DNA from: Haliea sp. E1-2-M8
GTDB lineage: Bacteria; Pseudomonadota; Gammaproteobacteria; Pseudomonadales; Halieaceae
DNA length: 52,945 nucleotides
Assembly (NCBI RefSeq): GCF_030649675.1
Contig: NZ_JAUTDR010000028.1
Location: 639-53,583, forward strand
Direction: 5' to 3'
In this document: positions 44,706 through 52,719 of the stretch, piece after piece
How positions within the stretch are numbered: the first letter of the stretch is position 1
How the letters are laid out: each line of letters starts with the position of its first letter
Translations under genes and position numbers: made by a program
The notes under the pieces: model-generated
Databases searched by the model: none
What the model was told of the DNA's origin: nothing
Seen by the model: the letters and a program-made list of their open reading frames with translations, nothing else

Positions 44706-44842
44706 GGCGCCACAGCAATAAAAACTGGCGTCTCTCTTGTATGACCTCTGCATCCAGGCGATAGCGGTCTGGCAGAGGTACTGATGACATGCGTTTGACG
44801 TGAAATAATGCCGTCAACACTCACCCGGTTCGCCAGCCTGCC

Positions 44843-45565
44843 ATGAAGACCTATACCACCAGACTCGATCGTTTTATCAGCCAGAACAGCGATTGCTCGA
44901 TGGCAGACACTCGCCTGTTGCTGGCACAACGGCGGATAATGCTGGATGGCGTTGTGGCGGATTCGGTTCAGCAGGCGGTGACGAAGTTCACCCGCGTTGA
45001 GCTGGATGGTGTCTGCCTGCAGAGCGAGCAGCCGGTCTATCTCGCCTTGAACAAGCCCGCGGGTGTAGTCAGTGCGACAAAGGGCAGCAAGCACCCGACG
45101 GTAATGGATCTGGTTCAGCACCCCCGCAAGGATGAGCTGCATATTGCCGGGCGGCTGGACTTCAATACCACGGGCCTGGTGCTGCTGACGAATGACGGGG
45201 CGTGGTCAAGCCGGATCAGCTCGCCGCAGACGAAACTCCCCAAGACCTATGAGGTGAGTGTATCCGAGCCCTTGAGCGGGGAATACGTGGCTGCGTTTCA
45301 GGCGGGCATCTACTTTGCCTATGAAGGCATTACCACACTGCCGGCACGGCTGGAGATACTCTCCGCGTACCGGGCCAGGCTGTCGCTGGTCGAGGGCAAG
45401 TATCACCAGGTGAAGCGCATGTTCGGTTCGTTCCGGAACAAGGTGCTCGCGCTGCACCGCGTTTCGGTAGGGCCCGTGTGCCTGGGTGGTCTGGAACCGG
45501 GCGCCACCAGGCCGGTGGACGCAAGCGAGCTGGCGGAAATGTCGCGGCAGGTTTCCGGAACGTGA
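44843..45565 (+). CDS. rsuA: 16S rRNA pseudouridine synthase RsuA
   Basis: A 240-residue RsuA-family enzyme: an N-terminal S4-like RNA-binding part (residues 1-55), then the catalytic domain with GRLDFNTTGL (103-112, Asp106 catalytic), and EGKYHQVKRMFG near the end. E. coli RsuA modifies U516 of 16S rRNA. It is followed 17 bp later by a CWC-protein gene, a common pairing. Confidence 0.9.
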   Translation: MKTYTTRLDRFISQNSDCSMADTRLLLAQRRIMLDGVVADSVQQAVTKFTRVELDGVCLQSEQPVYLALNKPAGVVSATKGSKHPTVMDLVQHPRKDELHIAGRLDFNTTGLVLLTNDGAWSSRISSPQTKLPKTYEVSVSEPLSGEYVAAFQAGIYFAYEGITTLPARLEILSAYRARLSLVEGKYHQVKRMFGSFRNKVLALHRVSVGPVCLGGLEPGATRPVDASELAEMSRQVSGT

Positions 45566-45582
45566 CATCGAGAGGTTTGTCC

Positions 45583-45807
45583 ATGACGGCAGTCGACGGT
45601 GAAGACACGTGCCCATTCTGTGGCGAAGTGAATACCTGCATGGCGAAGAGCACGCAGCTCTGCTGGTGCATTGCCGCCACTATACCCGTGGGACTTGTTG
45701 AGCTGGTCCCTCCTCCGGCAAAGGGCAAGGCCTGCATTTGTCAGGCCTGTGTACGTCGCTACAATCAGGACCCGGCGTCGTTCAGGTCCCGCTGCGCGGC
45801 AGAGTGA
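45583..45807 (+). CDS. Cysteine-rich CWC family protein
   Basis: A 74-residue protein with seven Cys plus the CWC motif: CPFCG, CMA, CWC (near residue 28), CICQACV and RYNQDP, the family signature. It probably binds Zn. It lies just behind rsuA. The function is unknown; the conserved linkage suggests translation or RNA modification. Confidence 0.85.
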   Translation: MTAVDGEDTCPFCGEVNTCMAKSTQLCWCIAATIPVGLVELVPPPAKGKACICQACVRRYNQDPASFRSRCAAE

Positions 45808-45911
45808 TAAAGATCGGAATGAACTGTCACCTATGTGACCGGAAAGGACCCTATCAGCAATGATGCGGAGATCAGCGAGACTATTCTCCGCAATCCAAGC
45901 GGATATTACTC

Positions 45912-45957
45912 TTGACTCTGCGGGAATAGCGTCGATATTATCCGCACATCGTGCGGA
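45912..45957 (+). promoter_or_regulatory. Promoter and palindromic operator of the fic gene
   Basis: TTGACT (45912-45917), an 18-bp spacer and TATTAT (45936-45941) form a good promoter. TCCGCAC (45941-45947), ATC, GTGCGGA (45951-45957) is a perfect inverted repeat over the expected start point and ends 6 bp before the ATG. Two more TCCGC/GCGGA arms lie upstream (about 45866-45904). The layout suggests autoregulation, possibly by the C-terminal winged helix of the Fic protein. Confidence 0.6.
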
Positions 45958-45963
45958 GATAAA

Positions 45964-47079
45964 ATGTATATCTGGAGCAGAAAAGGCTGGCCCACATTCA
46001 CCTGGGATAACGATGCCCTGGCCGGCCTTCTGGCCCAGGTATCGCGCGAGCAGGGCCGCCTGCTGGGGAGAATGGAGGGGCTGGGGTTCGATTTGCGCGA
46101 TGCAGCCCATCTGCAAACACTGACGGAAGAGGTCGTCAATTCCAGCGAGATCGAAGGCGAGAAACTGGCAAGAGAACAGGTCCGCTCTTCCATTGCCAGG
46201 CAACTCGGCATGGATGTTGCCGGCCTTGTTCCATCAGATCGAAATATCGATGGTATTGTCGAAATGATGCTGGACGCGACCGGCAACTACATGGCCCCCC
46301 TCACCGAAGACCGACTTTTTGGCTGGCATGCTGCCCTTTTCCCGACAGGGCGCAACGGCATGCACAAAATTCTGGTAGGCCAGTGGCGCAATGACAGCGG
46401 TGGTCCCATGCAAGCCGTCTCGGGCGCTACAGGACGACAAAAGGTCCATTATGAAGCCCCTCCAGCGGATCGTCTGCCGCTGGAAATGGCGGGTTTCCTG
46501 GCGTGGTTCGAGGCCCCCTGCGGCCTCGATCCGCTGGTGGTCGCCTGTCTGGCACATCTGCATTTTGTGACTGTCCACCCCTTTGACGATGGCAATGGCC
46601 GTATCGCGCGCGCCATTGCGGATATGGCTCTGGCCCGCGCGGACGGATCGGCGCAGCGTTTTTACAGCATGTCGGCGCAAATCCGTATCGAACGCAACGA
46701 TTACTACACCCTGCTGGAGCGCACCCAAAAAGGTGGACTCGACGTAACGCCCTGGCTCACCTGGTTTCTGCAGTGCCTCTACCGGGCAATTGAGGGCGCA
46801 CAGGAAAAACTTGCCGCTGTTAAGAACAAGGCGCGGTTCTGGGAACAGTTTGCCAGGGAGCCCCTGAATGAGCGCCAGATTAAAGTGCTGAACCGGGTCC
46901 TGGACGGCTTTGAAGGAAAACTGACAACGTCCAAGTGGGCTAAGCTCGCAAAATGCTCCCAGGATACTGCCTACCGGGATATTCTCGATCTAATGAAGCG
47001 CGGCGCACTCAGGAAAGACCCCGGCGGTGGGCGAAGTACCAGCTACTCCCTGGAGTACAAAAGAGTTTTGCCAACCTAA
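45964..47079 (+). CDS. Fic-domain protein (AMPylator) with DNA-binding tail
   Basis: A 371-residue Fic protein. The N-terminal inhibitory motif SSEIEG (60-65, S/TxxxEG) marks class II. The core HPFDDGNGRIAR (205-216) is complete. A C-terminal winged-helix-like segment (about 300-371, KWAKLAKCSQDTAYRDILDL) resembles a DNA-binding domain. Such proteins transfer AMP to hydroxyl groups and often autoregulate. The palindromic operator just upstream agrees with that. The ATG follows CGGAG. Confidence 0.88.
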   Translation: MYIWSRKGWPTFTWDNDALAGLLAQVSREQGRLLGRMEGLGFDLRDAAHLQTLTEEVVNSSEIEGEKLAREQVRSSIARQLGMDVAGLVPSDRNIDGIVEMMLDATGNYMAPLTEDRLFGWHAALFPTGRNGMHKILVGQWRNDSGGPMQAVSGATGRQKVHYEAPPADRLPLEMAGFLAWFEAPCGLDPLVVACLAHLHFVTVHPFDDGNGRIARAIADMALARADGSAQRFYSMSAQIRIERNDYYTLLERTQKGGLDVTPWLTWFLQCLYRAIEGAQEKLAAVKNKARFWEQFAREPLNERQIKVLNRVLDGFEGKLTTSKWAKLAKCSQDTAYRDILDLMKRGALRKDPGGGRSTSYSLEYKRVLPT

Positions 47080-47138
47080 TTTACGGCGCCTCGTATTGCA
47101 GGACGGATCAGAGTAAGTCCCGCCAATCTCCCACAAGC

Positions 47139-47210
47139 GCGGACCTTTTAATCACAGATTACGTCAACCCGAACATGGCTGAACAATTGAGTGAAGCCGG
47201 TATTCAGTAT
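47139..47210 (+). pseudogene. N-terminal fragment of an AbiEi-like antitoxin
   Basis: About 24 codons read ADLLITDYVNPNMAEQLSEA and a little more, closely resembling the early part of AbiEi-family antitoxins (LLVxDYVNPxMAExLRE). The next codons (FFTTDTSL...) do not continue the family (FIDTAGNAY expected), and no ribosome binding site or upstream domain is present. It is a second, separate AbiE trace, 19.5 kb from the first. Confidence 0.5.
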
Positions 47211-47343
47211 GGATTCTTCACGACGGATACGTCTCTCCTGAGAGCAGCAGACGTCCAGACATTCCGTGTTTGCCGGGGTTCAGCTAGTGTGGTATCACAG
47301 AACCACTGCCGTTGGCTCCAGGGTGCTGAAAATTAATAACAAG

Positions 47344-50300
47344 ATGTTCCAGCACATGCGCGGACTCCGGAATTTTCCAGGGACAGTCCTTATTTGCTTG
47401 GCGCTACAGAGCCTGGCATTGCATGCCGCTGCGTTGCCACCAGGCTGCGAACGGAGTGAAGTTCATGGCGCGTTCAGTCACGATGAAGTTCATGTTGCGT
47501 ACCACTATGATTCGGCTTACTTGCGCGAGGAGTGGCGACTAAACCAGTGGCAAGTGGTCTATCCATCGCCTGCACTGAAAGATGGTGCTGCCTCCCCCGG
47601 ACTGTTCCCAAAGGAGGATCTCGACCAGCTGGCCGCCGACCCCGACACTGTGGGTGCACGGCTGATGGAGAAGCTGGACCAGAATCTGTGTCGCCCCCGG
47701 CCCGAGGGCTATACGCTGGACTGGTCTACTTACCTGCAGTCCCATCACGGCGGCACCGGTGCGGCCTGGTTGACCTTGTGGGCCCGCCAACTCATCGACG
47801 GGGTGCGGGCGGAAAACCAGAGCTGCAACATGCACTTTAATCGGAAAGGCGAACTGCTTAACCTGCACTGCCGGTTGCTGGCGCAGGCCAACGCCGCATT
47901 GCCCGCGGAGGATTGGCCCGACGAAGAGGAAGTGATTCGCGTCGCGGAAGCGGCCTACCTTGCCGAATTGCGCAATCTTGCTGGACCCGGGCAGAAAGTT
48001 GAGTCCATCGAACGAGTGTACCGGGGGGGAGCCCCAACCCTCATTGCCAAACATGCTGGCTGCGGTGAGACCGTCGTAAACGCCATCACGCTGGACGCGC
48101 GGTATGGGTGCCAGTACGGTTGGCCGGAGCGCCCGCACCATGGCATCGCTGAAGGTGAGAGCGTTGTCCACCTTGATGGCTTGCCGCCGTACTTCGAGGA
48201 TAGAGCCTTCGCGGTGGCTGGCGGAAGTGGTTACTTGCTGTCAGGCTCAGTCCAGCGCCCCTGGACGGACCCGAGTGGGTATGACTATGAGCCAGGAAAT
48301 TACCTGCTGGCTTTCGATGCCGCGGGGCAACTTCGGTGGCGATATCGGCTCGCCGCATCCCGTGCGGTCGAGGCCATAGTCCCGACAGGCGATGACCTCC
48401 TGTTGTGGCAACGGGAACATGATCCAGACGGCAACAGACGCGCTGTGTCGGTCAAGGTGTCAATGACTGACGGCACACCGCTTGGCCCCGAGCGCGAGTT
48501 CGAGGTGCCTCCTTATCGCGGTACACTGCCTGACGAGACCGGGCTGCGGCTTTATACGGTTCGCGAGATCGGGCCCCGGTGGCAGATCTGGGCCCAGGAC
48601 CGGGATGGCACAATACTGTGGCGCGTTGATCTGCCAGGTGGTGTGTCGGAAGATGGCTTGACGCGTGTTAAAGAAGGCGGGCTGGCCGTCCTCTCCCGCG
48701 CAGCCAGCAATGATTCCAGGCGTTACGAAGTGCGTCATATTGATCATAACGGCCAGCTGCTACTGCGGGCCGAAATTGCCTCGGCGGAGCGGTTTGACGC
48801 CAGCCTGCTAGGTCTGGACGGAGGTCGCGCATTCTTATTGACCCAGTCAGCGGGGGACGATCATCGCGGTCTGAGTGAGATGCTGGTCTACTCGATTGCT
48901 GACGGGGGCCTGCTGCAGCGGCACCTGGTTCCTGACAATCGAGCCCTGAAATGGCTGCCAGGTGGCAAGCTTCTGCACTTGGGTGGTGAAGGCGGCTGGG
49001 CCCTGCTGGGCGAGATCGGTGAGAATGGTCCCTGGCGGCGTCACTTCGGCTTCGGCGTTCAAGCACAGTACCTCACCCAAGCAGCTGTTCCAGCCAATGG
49101 CAAGCTCGCTCTGCTCGCGCAACTGGACTACCAACGTAACTCGTCGGTCACACCAGATCGCAGGGCCATACTCCAGCTGGACATGGCGACCGTAGGAAAG
49201 CAGGGGCGCTCAGCAAACTGCCCGATGGTATCCCACGAAACGCTTCGCATTCTGGAGCAGGCCCTGTGGCGAGATTTCCACGTATTTCCCGACCCGACCT
49301 TGCTGGATTATCGCCCGAACCTGGACTGCATCGATAGTCATCGGGCGCACTACCGCGACTTCCTGCAGACGCTCCACGACGACTTGACCGAGCGCGGCTA
49401 CCGGGCTCCGGGCTTCTTTGTTCACCTAACGGTGGAGCCCGGGCAGAGGGGTTTGCGACTCCGCGGAGGCGGCGCAGGCCATGGTGGTGTTAGGCGCGGA
49501 CAGCAAAGCCCAAAATTGCGCGTGCATTTCAGCGACGCGGCCAGGCTGGCGGCCTATCTCCAGGACACGCTGGAGCCCCACTCGCGCACCGTCTATCGCC
49601 TGCTCGATGACTTCCGCGTGCACACCGGCGCGGAACTCAATCTGGCATATTCGAGAGAGGGCGAAGCTGCCGATCTCGACAAACTGGCATCGAATCTGCG
49701 GCGGGTGCTGGAGGTGATACGCGCCATACCCTATTCGGCCTTTCCTGAGTTTGGGGAGTCGGCTCCGCTGTTGCTGGAGTTGGATGATGTTGCGGTGTCC
49801 CCGGTGAATCACAGGGAGCAGCTGCTTGGAGCCTCTGTATTCGTTGCCAACCTGGGCACCGAGGAGTTGAAGAGCCTGATGCATGACGCTGCGCGAGCCA
49901 TCTCAGGCGGGCCAGAGCTCCCGGCCGATGATGGTGAAAACCCCGCTGCCCGCGATAGTTACGGCAACAGTGCCCTACACAGAGCGGCGTTGCAGGGGGC
50001 CAGAACAGCGCTGCCCGAACTCTCCGCAGACGAAGCACTGGCCAATGCAACTGCCTACGATGGCGCGACACCGCTGCACCGGGCAGTATTTTCACCGCGC
50101 TTCCCTGCACCATTGCTTGAGCCCCTGGTGCGGGCACAGCGTGACATCAATGCCCGCACTATCGATGGCGAGACCGCCCTGCACCTGGCAGTGCATACAC
50201 CGGAGGTAGTGAAATTGCTGCTGGAAGCCGGTGCGAACCCCAATGCTCGGGATGAGCGCGGCGCGACGCCGCTGCACCGCGCAGCCGCGGTTTGGCTGGG

Positions 50301-50442
50301 AGAACAAAGTGTGAAGGCCTTGCTGGCGGCGGGAGCCGATCCCGCTTTACGGGATGACGAAGGCAGTACCCCGCAAATGATCGCCGAACAGCGTCGACTA
50401 CCAGCCAATGCTGGCTTGCTTGCCGGGAGAGCGGCCCCTTGA
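47344..50442 (+). CDS. Large secreted ankyrin-repeat protein
   Basis: A 1032-residue protein with a signal peptide (about 1-30, ending HAAALPPGC). The middle (residues about 250-640) has repeated short beta-strand patterns like a WD/PQQ-type propeller (VHLDGLPPYFEDRAFAVAGG, GNYLLAFDAAGQLRWRYRL, DRDGTILWRVDLPGG). The C-terminal 150 residues hold at least four ankyrin repeats (NSALHRAALQG, ATPLHRAVF, ETALHLAVH, ATPLHRAAAV). No catalytic motif is recognised. It could be a periplasmic scaffold or secreted contact protein. Overlap with the next gene (TTGA) suggests cotranslation. Confidence 0.7.
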   Translation: MFQHMRGLRNFPGTVLICLALQSLALHAAALPPGCERSEVHGAFSHDEVHVAYHYDSAYLREEWRLNQWQVVYPSPALKDGAASPGLFPKEDLDQLAADPDTVGARLMEKLDQNLCRPRPEGYTLDWSTYLQSHHGGTGAAWLTLWARQLIDGVRAENQSCNMHFNRKGELLNLHCRLLAQANAALPAEDWPDEEEVIRVAEAAYLAELRNLAGPGQKVESIERVYRGGAPTLIAKHAGCGETVVNAITLDARYGCQYGWPERPHHGIAEGESVVHLDGLPPYFEDRAFAVAGGSGYLLSGSVQRPWTDPSGYDYEPGNYLLAFDAAGQLRWRYRLAASRAVEAIVPTGDDLLLWQREHDPDGNRRAVSVKVSMTDGTPLGPEREFEVPPYRGTLPDETGLRLYTVREIGPRWQIWAQDRDGTILWRVDLPGGVSEDGLTRVKEGGLAVLSRAASNDSRRYEVRHIDHNGQLLLRAEIASAERFDASLLGLDGGRAFLLTQSAGDDHRGLSEMLVYSIADGGLLQRHLVPDNRALKWLPGGKLLHLGGEGGWALLGEIGENGPWRRHFGFGVQAQYLTQAAVPANGKLALLAQLDYQRNSSVTPDRRAILQLDMATVGKQGRSANCPMVSHETLRILEQALWRDFHVFPDPTLLDYRPNLDCIDSHRAHYRDFLQTLHDDLTERGYRAPGFFVHLTVEPGQRGLRLRGGGAGHGGVRRGQQSPKLRVHFSDAARLAAYLQDTLEPHSRTVYRLLDDFRVHTGAELNLAYSREGEAADLDKLASNLRRVLEVIRAIPYSAFPEFGESAPLLLELDDVAVSPVNHREQLLGASVFVANLGTEELKSLMHDAARAISGGPELPADDGENPAARDSYGNSALHRAALQGARTALPELSADEALANATAYDGATPLHRAVFSPRFPAPLLEPLVRAQRDINARTIDGETALHLAVHTPEVVKLLLEAGANPNARDERGATPLHRAAAVWLGEQSVKALLAAGADPALRDDEGSTPQMIAEQRRLPANAGLLAGRAAP

Positions 50443-50879
50443 AGCTTATTCCACTGCTACTAGCGGTTTGTCTGCTGCTCGGCACAGTACCAGCCTATTC
50501 CAGTCAAGGGCCGGCCACCGGGCTGCCGCCACGGTATTTACAACCCGTACCGACCGAGTTTTATGTGCCTTATCATCGCGAAACCAAAGGGGTCTGCCTG
50601 ATTAACCTGAAGCCGCTTCAGGTACTGCTGGAGTTCGAAGTGGGCAGGGAGGGGCGGGTGGAATCTGTGCTGGTGCAAGAGTCATCAGCTGACCAAGCCG
50701 CGCTGGAATGGCTGCTGCAAGCTGCCCGGGAGTTCCGGTTTCCCCAGAAGTATGTTGAGTGGGAGCCGCAACCCTATACCACTGTTGTGGCCTTCCCAGT
50801 GCGCAGCCAGAGCTGCTGGCGCCCGCCCTTGCATGAATCTCTACAACGGGGCTACCGCCATAATGAAAATAATCTATGA
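50439..50879 (+). CDS. Small TonB C-terminal-domain protein
   Basis: A 146-residue protein with signal peptide or anchor (1-21) and a TonB-C-like domain (LLEFEVGREGRVESVLVQES ... EWEPQPYTTVVAFPVRS). It starts at TTG, overlapping the stop of the ankyrin gene by 4 bp, so it depends on that gene for translation. There is no Pro-rich spacer, so it is not a full TonB. It may be a periplasmic partner of the ankyrin protein. Confidence 0.7.
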   Translation: MKLIPLLLAVCLLLGTVPAYSSQGPATGLPPRYLQPVPTEFYVPYHRETKGVCLINLKPLQVLLEFEVGREGRVESVLVQESSADQAALEWLLQAAREFRFPQKYVEWEPQPYTTVVAFPVRSQSCWRPPLHESLQRGYRHNENNL

Positions 50880-51012
50880 ATGTCTGGAGAATCTATCGGG
50901 GAGGGCCCGCGGCGACGAGGTGGAGAGCACCGCTAAAGAAATCGATGGCAGGGATTTGTTTCTGGATATTGCGGAATACGAACTGCAGCACATGTCCTTT
51001 CTCGATCACTAG
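50863..51012 (+). CDS. Small hypothetical acidic protein
   Basis: A 49-residue ORF overlapping the end of the TonB-C gene; an ATG at 50833 would add ten residues. The peptide is acidic and helical (starting MKIIYECLENLSG). No family recognised. It directly precedes the first 123-bp repeat region, and the sequence after its stop carries protein-like codons in another frame (51023-51122), so it could be the front part of a frameshifted gene. Confidence 0.35.
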   Translation: MKIIYECLENLSGRARGDEVESTAKEIDGRDLFLDIAEYELQHMSFLDH

Positions 51013-51022
51013 TGGGAGTGTA

Positions 51023-51122
51023 TGTAAAATATTGAGGCTGCTTTCGACCCGAAGCCGCCGTTTATTGATGATGGTGAGTCGTGGTTGCTAATGACGTCTG
51101 GCTATCTCGGTTGGATTTGGAG
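51023..51122 (+). pseudogene. ORF tail ending GYLGWIWSGDF
   Basis: A stop-to-stop frame with protein-like codons: FDPKPPFIDDGESWLLMTSG then YLGWIWSGDF and TAA at 51120-51122. It has no start codon or ribosome binding site. The last codons lie inside the first 123-bp repeat, and the same peptide ending (GYLGCIWRGNR) recurs at the second repeat. Probably the end of a decayed or recombined gene. Confidence 0.35.
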
Positions 51123-51222
51123 TGGGGATTTCTAACGTGTTGGTTACAGAGAATAAATAGTGGTGTCTTCATATCCAATTTTCGAATTAGCCGGAATAGT
51201 GTTATACGACCAGGTCTGGTTA
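51100..51222 (+). repeat. 123-bp direct repeat, copy A
   Basis: Aligns without gaps to copy B at 52506-52628, with about 25 differences (about 80% identity by eye). Shared blocks include CTAACGTGTTG, AATTTTCGAA, CCGGAAT, GTTATACG and TCTGGTTAATT. A further 17-bp block (TTCGACCCGAAGCCGCC at 51043) has a counterpart at 52302. Copy A ends 30 bp before a P-loop kinase gene. Confidence 0.65.
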
Positions 51223-51251
51223 ATTCGTTTTATGCATCTTGAGGCCTGACC

Positions 51252-51779
51252 ATGAGCTGCGTGTTCTTCATAGGTGGTGCAAGTGCATCTGGAAAGACTA
51301 CTGTCGCACTGAAATTGGCGACCACAAATAGCCTCTCATTGATCCATCTGGATGCGTTTTACAATACCTTGCGACCGGCCTTTAAATCAGATTCCGATCT
51401 AGAAGTCGCTACTAAGTCCATTTGCCAGGTTGCGGCTACTCATATCCTCGCAATCGGTCGAAAATGCATCTTGGACGGGGGATGGATTGACCCGGAAGTA
51501 GCTGTAGCGCTGTTTGGCCCTAGCGCCGCAATCTACTGTGGTTATGAGGACAAGGATCTCGGGAAAAGATATGACCGCATCCTCAGTAAGAACGAGCACT
51601 GGCTAAAAGATGAATCCAAAGAGAATGCGCTGAGCTTCCTTCAAAAGCAGGCAGATGGAAGCGAGTGGTATAAGAGCGAGTGTAAGGAATGCAATTTACC
51701 GTATGTCGACTTCACGAATTTTCCGAACCATATTCCTAGTGAAATTTCGAGTCGCTTCAGTGAGTGGTTCAATGCATAA
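51252..51779 (+). CDS. P-loop kinase-like protein
   Basis: A 175-residue P-loop NTPase of the shikimate/AAA kinase-like fold: Walker A GGASASGKTT (8-17), a DAF in a kinase-type HLDAFYN (34-40), DGGWIDPEVA and an Arg-containing lid (KRYDRIL). The substrate is unknown; small-molecule or antibiotic kinases have this look. It is AT-richer than the left part of the window. It stands alone between repeat A and a strong hairpin. Confidence 0.65.
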   Translation: MSCVFFIGGASASGKTTVALKLATTNSLSLIHLDAFYNTLRPAFKSDSDLEVATKSICQVAATHILAIGRKCILDGGWIDPEVAVALFGPSAAIYCGYEDKDLGKRYDRILSKNEHWLKDESKENALSFLQKQADGSEWYKSECKECNLPYVDFTNFPNHIPSEISSRFSEWFNA

Positions 51780-51804
51780 TAAAGCACTTAGGAGCGACAA
51801 AATT

Positions 51805-51846
51805 AAGCTGTCACACCCCTTGCTGACGAAAGGGGTGTGACAGCTT
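51805..51846. terminator. 17-bp perfect hairpin after the kinase gene
   Basis: Arms AAGCTGTCACACCCCTT (51805-51821) and AAGGGGTGTGACAGCTT (51830-51846) pair perfectly around an 8-base loop, 26 bp after the kinase stop. The stem is strong enough for a bidirectional terminator, but the T run is only three bases. It could also be a recombination or transposition end. Confidence 0.6.
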
Positions 51847-51895
51847 TACTTTGCGCCTTTGCAGCGGCGTCATGTTCAGCAAGGTCGAGTGATAT

Positions 51896-52240
51896 ATGTT
51901 TAAAAAAATACTTTTTCACGCTCTCGTGGGCGGCGCAATTTTTATTGTTGGAGCTGGTTTGCATGATTTTGCCGATATCAGAGGCCTAGGTAATTTTCTT
52001 GCCTACGGAGGAATGGTATATGCAGGTGTTACTACACTCTTGATACTGCTAGGAGTAAATCTGCCTCCACAAATAGGTAATCGCTCTGGATCTTCATTTA
52101 TTGGGAAAGTAGGTAAAGACTTCTCTCAAAGGAAAGCGCGCGAAGAATTGCTCGAGTACAAAAATTTACTTGATGAAGGTGTATTAACACAAGATGAATT
52201 CAACACAAAGGCAGCCGAGCTAAAGAAGAAAATCCTATGA
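51896..52240 (+). CDS. SHOCT-domain membrane protein
   Basis: A 114-residue protein with two N-terminal hydrophobic segments (about 5-25 and 35-55), a Gly/Ser-rich linker and a C-terminal SHOCT domain (EELLEYKNLLDEGVLTQDEF then KKKIL). SHOCT segments are oligomerisation modules, often at the end of small membrane proteins in accessory regions. It lies between the hairpin and repeat B. The function is unknown. Confidence 0.75.
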   Translation: MFKKILFHALVGGAIFIVGAGLHDFADIRGLGNFLAYGGMVYAGVTTLLILLGVNLPPQIGNRSGSSFIGKVGKDFSQRKAREELLEYKNLLDEGVLTQDEFNTKAAELKKKIL

Positions 52241-52274
52241 ACATAACAAGTCAATCAACTTCGCGCCTTCGGCG

Positions 52275-52541
52275 ATGGACGCAGCAAAGTCAAATATCAG
52301 CTTCGACCCAAAGCAGCCACTCGGCAAAGGGCCTGTTGGGAGCCTCTCAAGGCTCAAAGGGGTGGCGAGTTCTGGTTATTGTTTTAGCTTTTTCACCGGC
52401 CGTGTCACACTCGGGATTGAAGCACTGATGCAACTTATTGAAATTGATATAAAAGGTCGGGACCTGATTGGAGAAAATGACGCACCGGGTTTGCAGGGAG
52501 CGTCCGGTTATCTTGGTTGTATTTGGCGTGGGAATCGCTAA
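52275..52541 (+). other. Doubtful ORF overlapping repeat B
   Basis: An 88-codon frame with no ribosome binding site. The first half looks like chance coding, while the end (IKGRDLIGENDAPGLQGASG then YLGCIWRGNR) is protein-like and parallels the ORF tail at repeat A. It overlaps repeat B at 52506-52541. It may be the tail of a lost gene carried with the repeat. Confidence 0.25.
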
Positions 52542-52628
52542 CGTGTTGATTAAAAGCAAGAAATAGCGGTGCTTTCAGATCAAATTTTCGAACTAACCGG
52601 AATGGCGTTATACGGCCCGTTCTGGTTA
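52506..52628 (+). repeat. 123-bp direct repeat, copy B
   Basis: Second copy of the repeat described at 51100-51222, 1406 bp further on in the same direction. The interval between copies holds the kinase and SHOCT genes. Copy B ends 91 bp before the AAA ATPase start. Confidence 0.65.
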
Positions 52629-52719
52629 ATTAACTCTTATGGCTCCAGCTGATTCAAGAGTTCGAGTTTGCTCGTGGTTGTTTTCGGCATTGCTGAAATA
52701 AGAAAAAAGGAGAATACTA

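Noticed and set aside
51100-52628. Bona fide integron attC sites
   Set aside because: The ends do not show the RYYYAAC/GTTRRRY pair with good complementarity (only TAACG-type arms), and no integrase is in the window. An ATAACAAG stretch with CGCCTTCGGCG at 52240-52275 looks attC-like but lacks the matching second half. Kept as a question for a covariance-model search.
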